A stretch of 40,911 nt of DNA from Spirochaetota bacterium. GTDB lineage: Bacteria; Spirochaetota; Spirochaetia; Treponematales; UBA12059. The translations under genes were made by a program, and so were the position numbers. The stretch is taken from contig JAPLSN010000040.1 of assembly GCA_026398615.1 (NCBI GenBank), positions 1 to 40,911 of the forward strand, read 5' to 3'. How positions within the stretch are numbered: the first letter of the stretch is position 1; each line of letters begins with the position of its first letter. Shown piece after piece: positions 1-8,138 of the stretch. A model generated the notes under the pieces. The model saw only the letters and a list, made by a program, of their open reading frames with translations. It was not told the DNA's origin and did no database searches.

Positions 1-1536
1 TACGTCTGGTTCGACGCCCCGATCGGTTATATCAGCATTACAGCCTGCCTCGGTGACGAAAAAGGTTTCGACTGGAAGTCGTGGTGGATGAACCCGAGGG
101 AAGTCGAGCTCTACCAGTTCATAGGGAAGGACAACATCCCCTTCCATACGGTGATCTTCCCCTCGAGCCTCATCGGCTCCGGACGTACCTGGACGCTCCT
201 CCACCACATGTCGAGCACCGAGTACCTCAACTACGAATCCGGGAAATTCTCCAAATCCAAGGGCATCGGCGTATTCGGCAACGATGCCATGGAATCAGGC
301 ATACCCGCGGACGTCTGGCGATTTTACATCTTCTACAACCGGCCGGAGAAGTCGGACGTCACCTTCACGTGGAAGGATTTCCAGGAGAAGGTCAACAGCG
401 AGCTCATCGGGAACCTCGGCAATCTGGTGAACCGCACCCTCACCTTCGTCAACCGCTTCTACGACGGCGTCATTCCCGAAGCCGGCCCGAACGAGGCATT
501 CTGGTCCGATGCACGACGCATCGAGCGGGAGATCACCGAGGGGCTCGACCGTGCGGAACTGCGCGAATCCCTGCATTCCGCGTTTGCGCTCTCGGCGCTC
601 GCCAACAAAGCCTTCCAGGATTGCGAACCGTGGAAGGCCCGGACCGAAAATCCCGCCAAGGCGGCGACGCTCATCCGCGACCTGTGCTATGTCCTGCGCG
701 ACCTCGCCATCATCATGCACCCCTACCTTCCCGCCAGCGCCGCGAAAGTCGCCGGTTTTTTCGGGAAGACGATCGGCTCGGGCGGGCTCGACTGGTCGAC
801 GCTCGGGAAACTGGAGGGGCTCGACCGCGTACTCCCCACGGAAGTCCTGTTTGCGAAACTGGAAGACGACCAGGTGAACGCCTTGCGCGAACGCCACGCG
901 GGATCCCAATCCGAGCGGCAGGCGCGCGACGACGAAGTCCGCAAGTCGGTTGCCGGGACGGCAGCAGCGGCGCTCGTACCGACGGCCGGGGAAGCGCCCA
1001 AGCCGGACGAACCGAAACCTTTTCCCTGGGCCGACCTGCCGGTCGAAGAACGCTTCGGCAAGATCGTAAGGCTCCGCGTCGCGACGATCGCTTCAATAAC
1101 GCGCCATACCAAGGCTGACAAGCTCTATATCGAAACGCTCGACGACGGTTCCGGTACGGAACGCGTCATCGTCTCGGGACTCGTGCCGTTCTACGGGGAA
1201 GAGGAACTCCTGGGCAAGCGCATCCTCATCGTGGACAACCTCAAATCCGCCAGGCTCAGGGGCGTGGAAAGCCGCGGTATGCTACTCGCGGCCGAAGCGA
1301 CGGGCGCCGACGGAACCGAGATCGTCGAAGTCCTGGACGTTTCCCGGGCAGCCAACGGCGATATCGCCGTGCTCGAGGGGCTTGAGGCCTATGGCGCCGA
1401 CGAGATAGACGTGGATGCCTTTTTCTCCGTTCCCCTGCGCGTCGAAGGCGGTTGCGTCATGGTCGGAACAAGACGGCTTACCGTGGACGGGGAACCCGTC
1501 ATGACGTCCAGGATCGTCGATGGCGGCGTCCACTGA
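1..1536 (+). CDS. metG: Methionyl-tRNA synthetase, C-terminal 511 residues (5' end outside window)
   Basis: Charges tRNA-Met with methionine in the cytoplasm. The frame is open from base 1 and begins inside the catalytic domain with the family motif YVWFDAPIGY. The class I KMSKS loop is present as KFSKS at residues 82-86 of the visible part, followed by the alpha-helical anticodon-binding region (WxxxN-type segment around ELIGNLGNLVNR). From about residue 347 there is a C-terminal tRNA-binding OB-fold domain of the EMAP/Arc1p type (FGKIVRLRVA, then VSGLVPFY and SRGMLLAA), which is common in dimeric MetRS. The stop at 1534-1536 is 8 bases before the FemX-like gene, so the two are probably cotranscribed. 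The upstream part of the gene, including the HIGH motif, is not in the window. Confidence 0.97.
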   Translation, partial: YVWFDAPIGYISITACLGDEKGFDWKSWWMNPREVELYQFIGKDNIPFHTVIFPSSLIGSGRTWTLLHHMSSTEYLNYESGKFSKSKGIGVFGNDAMESGIPADVWRFYIFYNRPEKSDVTFTWKDFQEKVNSELIGNLGNLVNRTLTFVNRFYDGVIPEAGPNEAFWSDARRIEREITEGLDRAELRESLHSAFALSALANKAFQDCEPWKARTENPAKAATLIRDLCYVLRDLAIIMHPYLPASAAKVAGFFGKTIGSGGLDWSTLGKLEGLDRVLPTEVLFAKLEDDQVNALRERHAGSQSERQARDDEVRKSVAGTAAAALVPTAGEAPKPDEPKPFPWADLPVEERFGKIVRLRVATIASITRHTKADKLYIETLDDGSGTERVIVSGLVPFYGEEELLGKRILIVDNLKSARLRGVESRGMLLAAEATGADGTEIVEVLDVSRAANGDIAVLEGLEAYGADEIDVDAFFSVPLRVEGGCVMVGTRRLTVDGEPVMTSRIVDGGVH

Positions 1537-1544
1537 GCCCTTCG

Positions 1545-2642
1545 ATGCCCGTCGGGCCGATGGAAACAATTTCCCCCGCGGAATGCGATATCCGCGCGGG
1601 GGACCTCCTTCAGACCGGTTTTTGGGGAGCGTTCAAGTCGGATTTCGGCTGGAAACCCCATCATGTCTCCTGGAACGGCGAAGCCATCCTCGTCCTCCAG
1701 AGGAAGCTCGCGGGGCCGACTTCCTTCCTGTACGTGCCACGAGGCCCATCCCTGGCGTCGGTACCCGAACCCGGTCGCACTGCATCGTTGGCGGATCTGG
1801 CTCGGGAACTGAAGACCCTGTCGGCGGGCTCGGTTTTCGCCCGTTTCGATCCTCCCTGGTCCACGGTCGAAACCATCGATCCCGGCGATGAAAAACCAGC
1901 GTCCGCGAACGACGTTCCCCGCCCTTCGCTGGGCGCCCCGTTCCGTCGCGCATCCATGGACATCCAGCCGCCGGACACGGTGATTGTCGACCTGGCAGAA
2001 GGTGACGGGGTTCGATCCGACGAAAACCTGCTCGCCACCATGAAACCGAAATGGCGCTACAACATCCGACTTGCCTCGAAAAAAGGCGTATCGGTGTCCG
2101 ACGAGGGAATCGACGCGATGGACGTTTTCTACGAACTGTACCTGGCGACGTCCAGGCGCGACAGGATAGCCGTCCATCCGAAGTCGTACTACCTGAGGCT
2201 TCTTTCGCTCGCCCGGGAATACGGTCCCGGCGCACCCGACCTGAGGCTGTGGATCGCTCGGCACGAAGGCCGCCCGATCGCGGCCATCATAACTTCGTTC
2301 AAGAACGGCCAGGCGGTCTATCTCTACGGTGCATCGGGTGGGGAAAAGCGCAATCTCATGCCGGCATACGCGCTCCAGTGGGAGGCCATGCGCGCCGCAC
2401 GCGATTGCGGCTGCACGAGCTACGACATGTACGGCATCCCCCCACGCGCCGATCCATCTCACCCGATGTCCGGGCTCTATCGTTTCAAGACCGGGTTCGG
2501 GGGCAGGATCGCGCATTTCGCCGGTTCCTGGGATTATCCCTTTCACACCTTGCCGTACGCGGCATACAGGGTGGCGGAGTCAGCGAGGAAATACTGGTTC
2601 AAACGATGGATGAAGCGCGGTGGGCGGGCAAACGCCGGATAG
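1545..2642 (+). CDS. FemX/FemAB-like peptidoglycan-bridge aminoacyltransferase
   Basis: A 365-residue protein of the Fem family, enzymes that move an amino acid from aminoacyl-tRNA to the peptide stem of lipid II or nascent peptidoglycan. The family signature KPKWRYNIRLA lies at residues 167-177, within the second GNAT-like half; the N-terminal half carries the TGFWGAFK segment (24-31) typical of the first GNAT subdomain. The C-terminal YDMYGIPP and LYRFKTGFGG segments (293-320) are also characteristic. There is no long coiled-coil insertion, so it resembles FemX rather than FemA. ATG 1545 is chosen because it lies just after the metG stop; ATG 1560 is an alternative in the same frame. Glycine is the likely donor amino acid by analogy with glycine attached to ornithine in spirochaete peptidoglycan, but specificity cannot be read from sequence. 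Confidence 0.85.
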   Translation: MPVGPMETISPAECDIRAGDLLQTGFWGAFKSDFGWKPHHVSWNGEAILVLQRKLAGPTSFLYVPRGPSLASVPEPGRTASLADLARELKTLSAGSVFARFDPPWSTVETIDPGDEKPASANDVPRPSLGAPFRRASMDIQPPDTVIVDLAEGDGVRSDENLLATMKPKWRYNIRLASKKGVSVSDEGIDAMDVFYELYLATSRRDRIAVHPKSYYLRLLSLAREYGPGAPDLRLWIARHEGRPIAAIITSFKNGQAVYLYGASGGEKRNLMPAYALQWEAMRAARDCGCTSYDMYGIPPRADPSHPMSGLYRFKTGFGGRIAHFAGSWDYPFHTLPYAAYRVAESARKYWFKRWMKRGGRANAG

Positions 2643-2645
2643 GCG

Positions 2646-3194
2646 TCAGTCTTTTTCCCCGAACACGATGGCCTCGAAGGTATAGAGTTCGGTCGCGGGG
2701 CTTTGCCAGGCTTCCTCGGGAAGGCACGCCTTCCTGCAAACCTGCTTGAGGAATGCAACCCGATCCCATCCCCATTCCACGGGAACCTGTGGAAGGAGCA
2801 CGCCGGACTGGAAGCCCCTGACGATGTACAACCCGTGCCTGCCCACTTCGACGGTCCCGGGATCGGGGCACGCCGAAAGCGGCGTCAGGACCGATATCTC
2901 GATGGAAATCGACGGCCATTCCCCGGGCGAAACCGGCGGAAATCTCGAATCCTCGAACGCCGCCGCCGCCGCCATGATCCTTACGGTTTCGGCGAGCGCG
3001 GTCGTGGCGCTTATCCTTCCTATGCATCCACGCAGGTTTCTCCCGATGCTGAGGGTCACGAATGCCCCGCATCTCGCGGCCAGGGAGCCGGTACCCGGCA
3101 TGAAGCGGGTTTGCGTGCCGCGCAGGCGAGACTCGACCGACTCCCTCGCGATCTCGAGCAATTCCTTCTTTTCCTCGCCGGTAATTTCAAGCAT
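2646..3194 (-). CDS. amrA: AMMECR1 domain protein (AmmeMemoRadiSam system protein A)
   Basis: A 183-residue single-domain AMMECR1 protein. The hallmark LRGCIG motif is at residues 54-59, followed by the usual helix with AAFEDSRFPPV and the conserved ISVLTP strand; the C-terminal half has the LLPQVPVEWGW segment. The biochemical role of this family is unresolved; it co-occurs with Memo and a radical SAM protein, often as fusions. Here it follows the Memo gene after 5 bases, so the two form an operon, and the radical SAM partner is at 25548-26543. The start ATG 3194 matches the usual N-terminus; a longer reading frame upstream only overlaps the Memo gene. It ends 3 bases from the convergent FemX-like gene. 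Confidence 0.9.
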   Translation of the reverse strand: MLEITGEEKKELLEIARESVESRLRGTQTRFMPGTGSLAARCGAFVTLSIGRNLRGCIGRISATTALAETVRIMAAAAAFEDSRFPPVSPGEWPSISIEISVLTPLSACPDPGTVEVGRHGLYIVRGFQSGVLLPQVPVEWGWDRVAFLKQVCRKACLPEEAWQSPATELYTFEAIVFGEKD

Positions 3195-3199
3195 GTCCG

Positions 3200-4036
3200 T
3201 CAAACTCCCGGAAACCAGGCACCGGCCGCGTAATGGACGATTTTCTCGTCGGGATTCGCCCTTGCGGCGCGCGAATCGATCCTTTGCAGGAGGGTCCATG
3301 ACGCATCGCGGAGGATCATCGTCGAAAGGATGGTAGCAACGCAGGCTGAACCGCAGGGCGAACCCTCGCCGCCCACGAGCATGGCGTCGGTGTTCCGGAC
3401 GCGGATCGACTCCAGGAACGCGTCCGATCTTCGCCCGGCTTCGCGTGCGTCCGCACTCGAGGCGAGATCCGTGGACACGACGAACAGGACGGAAGCCATT
3501 CGCTCGTAGAACACGAGATCGAGGGCACAAGCCAGTGCATTGGAAACCGGCTTTCCCGGGGTTCCGGTCAGCACCGGGACCAGGGAAGCTTCCGGGAAGA
3601 GCGAACGCATGAACGGGAGCTGGACTTCGATCGAGTGCTCTTCGAAATGCGGGATATCGCCCATGCGGAAGATCATGCCGCAGGACTCCAGCTCCTCTAT
3701 GGCCGCGCGGTCGACGGGTATGGATCCGAGGGGCGTTTCGAAGAAATCGGATTCGGGAAGGTAGACTTCGGAAGAATCAAGCCGATGTCGCGGCGCGATG
3801 ATGACCACGGTATCGATCCGTCGTCCGGAGGCCGCTTTCCATGCGAGGGCTTCTAGGTTGCCGGAATAGCTGAAACCCGCATGGGGCGAAAGCACGGCCT
3901 GGGCATCCGTCCTCGGGGGACTGGCTTCGGCAAGATGGGCATGAACCGCTGCCCCGAGTTCGGATGGATCTTCAGGATAGAAGATGCCGGCGACGATGGC
4001 TTCCCGGACCTTTATCCCTTTACTTTGATCGTCCAT
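3200..4036 (-). CDS. amrB: Memo family protein (AmmeMemoRadiSam system protein B)
   Basis: A 278-residue Memo-like protein, a fold related to class III extradiol dioxygenases. Visible family segments are SPHAGFSYSG with the putative metal-binding histidine, a VVIIAPRH strand where many members have GPSH, the FEEHSIEVQLPF segment, a VSTDLA strand and the SPCGSA loop carrying the conserved cysteine. Human MEMO1 binds metal through equivalent His and Cys residues, so metal binding or redox chemistry is plausible, but no reaction is established for the bacterial family. The gene is first in a two-gene operon with AMMECR1. Its start codon lies inside the divergent promoter predicted for the response regulator at 4107, so the two may influence each other. 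Confidence 0.9.
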   Translation of the reverse strand: MDDQSKGIKVREAIVAGIFYPEDPSELGAAVHAHLAEASPPRTDAQAVLSPHAGFSYSGNLEALAWKAASGRRIDTVVIIAPRHRLDSSEVYLPESDFFETPLGSIPVDRAAIEELESCGMIFRMGDIPHFEEHSIEVQLPFMRSLFPEASLVPVLTGTPGKPVSNALACALDLVFYERMASVLFVVSTDLASSADAREAGRRSDAFLESIRVRNTDAMLVGGEGSPCGSACVATILSTMILRDASWTLLQRIDSRAARANPDEKIVHYAAGAWFPGV

Positions 4037-4054
4037 GTTGAATTCCAGTATACT
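4025..4054 (+). promoter_or_regulatory. Sigma70-type promoter for the NtrC-family regulator
   Basis: TTGATC at 4025-4030 and TATACT at 4049-4054 are 18 bases apart. The start codon of the regulator is about 45 bases after the predicted transcription start. The element overlaps the start of the divergent Memo gene. Confidence 0.55.
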
Positions 4055-4106
4055 CCACGGAACGGGGGATGCAAGAAGGAACGCTCTTCCGGAAAACGGG
4101 GAAACG

Positions 4107-5462
4107 ATGAAGATAGTGATCGCGGACGACGAGAGGAACCTGCGCGAGGCATTGTGCTCGTTTTTCAGGTCTGAAGGATTCGAGTGCATCGAAGCGGCGG
4201 ACGGCATGGCGGCCAAGGCCGTGCTTGAATCCGAAGCCGTGGATGCCGTCGTGGCGGACTTGCGAATGCCGGGCATGGACGGGCTCGGTCTCCTCGCCTG
4301 GTTGCGGGATCATGGCCCTTCGATTCCCGCCATCATGATCTCGGCTCACGGTGACGTGGGGGACGCCGTGGCCGCTATGAAGCTGGGCGCCGTGGATTAC
4401 CTGCAAAAGCCGTTTGACCCGGAAGAATTGGCGATTCGTCTCCGCAAGGCCGTGAGGGAGCGCCTCATGACCGCGGAACGGGAAACGGAGCTGAAAATCA
4501 GCGCGGGGAAAAACGAATTCCTCGGCCGGAGCAAACCCGTCGCCGACGTGCTCCGCCTGATCGAAAAGGCGGCACCCCTCCCGTCGACCGTCCTCATCAC
4601 CGGAGAAAGCGGTACGGGCAAGGAGGTGGCGGCGAGGTCGCTCCATGAACTATCCGGCCGCCAGGGCCCGTTCGTTCCGATCAACCTGGGCGCACTCCCC
4701 GAGTCCCTCGCCGAGAGCGAACTCTTCGGATACGAAAAGGGCGCGTTCACCGGAGCCGATTCCAGGAAACCGGGGTTTTTCGAATTGGCCCATGGGGGCA
4801 CGCTTTTTCTCGACGAGATCGGGGAACTGCCCCTCAATCTCCAGGTCAAGCTCCTGCGCGCCGTGCAGGAGAGGAAAATCTCGAGGCTGGGCGGGGGGAA
4901 GGCGATACCCGTCGACGCGCGCATCGTCGCCGCAACGAACCGGAATCTCGAACAGGAAGTCCGGGAGGGGCGTTTCAGGGAAGACCTCTACTACAGGATC
5001 AATGTCGTCAGGATCCAGCTTCCGCCGCTCAGGGATCGGGGACAGGACATCGCGCTGCTCGCCAACCACTTCGTGAAGAAAATTTCCGCGGAAACCGGGA
5101 AAACCGTCGACGGCATTTCCGAGGCGGCGATGGCCGAGTTGCTCGGGTACGGCTTCCCGGGCAACGTGCGTGAACTGCAGAACGTCATCGAACGGGCCGT
5201 CATTCTATCGGAAGGGGCAATGCTGGAATCGGGGGATTTCAGTTTTTTCGGCGAACGTGCCTCGTCGCCCGGCGCCGTTACTGGGACGGAACCTGTTTCG
5301 CTTGCGGAACTGGAACGCGCGGCCATCGTCGCGGCGCTGAAACGCAACGGGTTCCGGCGCGAAAAGACGGCGAACGAACTCGGAATCACTCGGCGGACCC
5401 TGCTCAACAAGATCAAAGAATACGGCATACCCGCTCAGGAATCCGATGAGCCGGCTTCCTGA
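4107..5462 (+). CDS. NtrC-family sigma54-dependent response regulator
   Basis: A 451-residue three-domain regulator. The receiver domain (1-118) has the acidic pair D7-D8, phospho-acceptor D51 (ADLRMPGMDG), S79 and K101. The AAA+ domain carries Walker A GESGTGKE at 166-173, the sigma54-contacting GAFTGA loop at 212-217 and Walker B LFLDEI at 233-238. The C-terminus (about 399-441) is a Fis-type helix-turn-helix, with ANELGITRRTLLNKI as the likely DNA-contact region. It therefore should activate RNA polymerase carrying RpoN when phosphorylated. No histidine kinase is beside it, so its signal and targets are unknown. The start at 4107 gives the standard receiver N-terminus. It converges on thiQ, with only 17 bases between the stops, occupied by a GC-rich palindrome (5463-5474). 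Confidence 0.95.
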   Translation: MKIVIADDERNLREALCSFFRSEGFECIEAADGMAAKAVLESEAVDAVVADLRMPGMDGLGLLAWLRDHGPSIPAIMISAHGDVGDAVAAMKLGAVDYLQKPFDPEELAIRLRKAVRERLMTAERETELKISAGKNEFLGRSKPVADVLRLIEKAAPLPSTVLITGESGTGKEVAARSLHELSGRQGPFVPINLGALPESLAESELFGYEKGAFTGADSRKPGFFELAHGGTLFLDEIGELPLNLQVKLLRAVQERKISRLGGGKAIPVDARIVAATNRNLEQEVREGRFREDLYYRINVVRIQLPPLRDRGQDIALLANHFVKKISAETGKTVDGISEAAMAELLGYGFPGNVRELQNVIERAVILSEGAMLESGDFSFFGERASSPGAVTGTEPVSLAELERAAIVAALKRNGFRREKTANELGITRRTLLNKIKEYGIPAQESDEPAS

Positions 5463-5479
5463 GCGCCCGGGCGCAGGCA

Positions 5480-6535
5480 TCAGCCGGGGCATGAAAAAGG
5501 GAGCAGGCGGCAGTCAGCCGGACTCACGCCCGCGCGGACGGTTTGCCCGGGCGTGGGAGCGTCGCGCTCGTCCAGGTCGAGCATCATCCTGAAACCGGAC
5601 GAATCGAGCTCGCAGCGCCACCTGCCCCTGACAAACGAGCGGCCGACGCAGGTCGCGGTGAACGAGTTGGGCGATTTTTGTTCGGGTGCGCATCCGCCAA
5701 GGATGATCCGGTCACGGCGGAAGAACAGGGCTGTACCTTTCCGCGCGTTTTCCGATGAGCTGCCCCGGGTCTCGAAGGTTCCGAGCGGCGTTTGGACGGA
5801 CCCGTCTTCCTGCTGCTCCGCGGGAATGACGCAGCCGCAATCCAGGAATCCCGCGATGAAGGCGGTAGGCGGTTCATCCCAGAGCTCCTGGGGACTGCCT
5901 TCCCCCTCGATCCTTCCGGCACGCATCACAGCTACCCGATCGGCGACGACGAAGGCTTCGTCCAGGTCGTGGGTGACGTAGATCGCCGTCATCCGAAAAT
6001 CCCTGAGCCGGGTGCGTATCTCGTCCCTCAATGTCGATCGCTGCGTTTCGTCCACCGAGGAGAGGGGTTCGTCCAGGAGGATGAGCCTGGGATCGATGGC
6101 AAGGGCCCGCGCGAGCGCGACGCGTTGACGCTCTCCGCCGGAAAGGGTGCCAACGTGCCGCGGGCCGAAGCCACCGAGACCCAGCCGGTCGAGGAGTCCG
6201 TCGGCTTTCAGCCTGCGTGCGCGGCGCGGCATTCCCCGGACAGCCAGGCCGAAGGCGACATTGTCCCGGACCGAAAGGTGGGGGAACAGCGCATGATCCT
6301 GGAAGACGAATCCTATCCCGAGGCTTTCGGGTTTCGCGCCGGAAATGTCCCGGCCGTCCAGGACCAGGCGGCCCGAATCGGCTGTCTCGAGGCGCGCGAT
6401 CAGTCGCAAGAGCGTCGTTTTCCCGCAACCCGACGGACCCACCAGGGCAAGGATCTCCCCCCGTTCGAGCGCGACGCTCGCGGACAAGGTGAAATCGTCG
6501 TAACGCCTTTCAATGGCTATGGCTTCACAGTGCAT
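5480..6535 (-). CDS. thiQ: Thiamine ABC transporter ATP-binding protein, with C-terminal TOBE-like extension
   Basis: A 351-residue ABC ATPase that should energise thiamine import with ThiP and ThiB. Walker A GPSGCGKT is at 33-40, Q-loop glutamine at 79, signature LSGGERQ at 131-137, Walker B LILLDEP at 151-157 and the switch histidine at 189. Classical ThiQ is about 230 residues; this one continues for about 115 more, with alternating strands (LFFRRDRIILGG, RAGVSPADCRLLPF) resembling the TOBE domains of PotA/FbpC-type ATPases, which often sense substrate or regulators. ATG 6535 overlaps the end of thiP by 11 bases, indicating coupled translation. The longer open frame upstream lies inside thiP and is not used. 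Thiamine specificity is inferred from thiB and the riboswitch. Confidence 0.92.
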   Translation of the reverse strand: MHCEAIAIERRYDDFTLSASVALERGEILALVGPSGCGKTTLLRLIARLETADSGRLVLDGRDISGAKPESLGIGFVFQDHALFPHLSVRDNVAFGLAVRGMPRRARRLKADGLLDRLGLGGFGPRHVGTLSGGERQRVALARALAIDPRLILLDEPLSSVDETQRSTLRDEIRTRLRDFRMTAIYVTHDLDEAFVVADRVAVMRAGRIEGEGSPQELWDEPPTAFIAGFLDCGCVIPAEQQEDGSVQTPLGTFETRGSSSENARKGTALFFRRDRIILGGCAPEQKSPNSFTATCVGRSFVRGRWRCELDSSGFRMMLDLDERDAPTPGQTVRAGVSPADCRLLPFSCPG

Positions 6536-8138
6536 CCCGACGCCCTCCGGACAGGGAGAATACGGCCACGGACGCGAGGAAGAGGATCGTGCCGAGCGCG
6601 CAGGCTTCGCCGAACCGGTAGCCTCCGATGTAACGATAGAGGCGGAGCGAGAGGGTCTCCGCACCCGATCCGAGCATGAGAGCCGCGTTGGCGTCCCCGA
6701 CGCCGATCGCGAAAACCATGGCGGCTCCGGAAAGGAGCGCCCTGGACACGAGGGGCATGGTGATCCTTGTCGCAGTATCCACGGCGTCCGCACCGATCGA
6801 TCGTGCGGCGTCGAACACGGACGGAGGGACGTTGCCCAGGGCGGCCGCGGCAGGCCTGAAGACGAGGGGGAAGGACGAGGAAGCGATCACGGCCGCGATA
6901 ATCAGGAACGGGGGGAAAAAAATCGAATCGGTTCCGGCGGAAATCCTCGTCCACCCGAGTGCGAGCGCCGTTCCGGAAACCGCCAGGGGAAGGAACGACA
7001 GGGTGGCGGCGAAGGGTTTGATCCGGGCGTTGCGGGACGAAGCAAGGAATACCGCTCCGACGATGACCGCGAACAATGCTGCCGTCCCGGCCGCCGCGAG
7101 GGTCAAGCCCAACGAGTGCAGGAAGGATGGCGAAAGGGCGATCCTGATATAATTGCCGAAGCCGAACGCCGTCGACGGCGAGTAGCCGTTTCTCTCGACG
7201 AAGGATCTCAGGATGATCGAGCCGAGCGGCCCGAAGAGGAAGAAGACCACGAGCGCGAAATAGGCCAGGGCCGCGGGAAGCTCGGACAGCGACAGCCTTT
7301 TTCGCGTCCTTCCCCGTGAGCGGGCCGAGATCTGGGACGAGGAAGCGCGCGATTCCAGCATCGCGTAGGCGCCGACGACCAGGAGCGATACCGCGGTTTC
7401 CATGATCACGATGACGCCGGCCTTGCCCGAATCAAGGTCCGTGCGCGCGGCGCGGAAAAGTTCAACTTCCATCGTCGAGCCGGAAAGTCCGCCCACGAGC
7501 ATCGCGATCACGAAACTGAAAAAACTGTAGAGGAAAACGAGCGATGCGGCGGCGCCGACGGCCGGGGCGAGTTGGCGCAGGGTGACCTGGAAAAATATCC
7601 GTGCGGGCGAAGCGCCAAGTGTCCTTGCGCCGTCCTCCTGGATCCCGGGCAACTCCGCCCACGCGTCGCCGACGATCAGCACCACGAGCGGGAAGTTGTA
7701 CGCCGTATGCACGATGACGATGCCTGGCGCGGTGTAGAGGAACTGGAAGATGCCGACTCCCAGGATCGCTTCGCTCGCCGCGTTGGCGAAGCCTTCGCGT
7801 CCGAAGAACATGACGAAGCCGAGGGCCATGACGACAGGCGGTACGCAGAGGGGAACGGCTGAGGAAGCCAGGAGGAGGCCGCGTCCGGGGAAAATCCTCC
7901 GCGCGACGAAAAATGCTCCCGGCATTCCCACGAGGACGGAAATCCCGGAGCTCGCGAAGGCTTGCACTGTCGTGAAGCACAGAGTCCTGACGACACCGTA
8001 CCCCGGGAATCCCGCGGGAACCGCGAGCGCGATGACCGAAACGAAGGGAGCGATGAAAAAAGCCGTGATCACGAGGGCAAGGCCGGCCGCCAGGGCCGCG
8101 ACCGCGAGCCGGACTCGCCATCCGGCGCTGTTCCTCAT
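6525..8138 (-). CDS. thiP: Thiamine ABC transporter permease, two fused permease halves
   Basis: A 537-residue inner-membrane protein made of two binding-protein-dependent permease halves, each with about six membrane helices; this duplicated layout is that of ThiP and FbpB. The coupling loops that contact the ATPase are visible as AWAELPGIQEDGARTLGAS in the first half and FDAARSIGADAVDTATRI in the second. The N-terminal helix (LAVAALAAGLALVITAFFIA) follows directly after ATG 8138. That start overlaps the thiB stop as ATGA, so the two are translationally coupled. The open frame extends much further upstream but only through thiB in another frame. The assigned substrate is thiamine because of the adjacent ThiB and the TPP riboswitch. 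Confidence 0.93.
   Translation of the reverse strand: MRNSAGWRVRLAVAALAAGLALVITAFFIAPFVSVIALAVPAGFPGYGVVRTLCFTTVQAFASSGISVLVGMPGAFFVARRIFPGRGLLLASSAVPLCVPPVVMALGFVMFFGREGFANAASEAILGVGIFQFLYTAPGIVIVHTAYNFPLVVLIVGDAWAELPGIQEDGARTLGASPARIFFQVTLRQLAPAVGAAASLVFLYSFFSFVIAMLVGGLSGSTMEVELFRAARTDLDSGKAGVIVIMETAVSLLVVGAYAMLESRASSSQISARSRGRTRKRLSLSELPAALAYFALVVFFLFGPLGSIILRSFVERNGYSPSTAFGFGNYIRIALSPSFLHSLGLTLAAAGTAALFAVIVGAVFLASSRNARIKPFAATLSFLPLAVSGTALALGWTRISAGTDSIFFPPFLIIAAVIASSSFPLVFRPAAAALGNVPPSVFDAARSIGADAVDTATRITMPLVSRALLSGAAMVFAIGVGDANAALMLGSGAETLSLRLYRYIGGYRFGEACALGTILFLASVAVFSLSGGRRDAL

Noticed and set aside
5463-5474. GC-rich palindrome between the NtrC-type gene and thiQ as a bidirectional terminator
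   Set aside because: The 12-base palindrome leaves no loop and there is no T tract on either strand.
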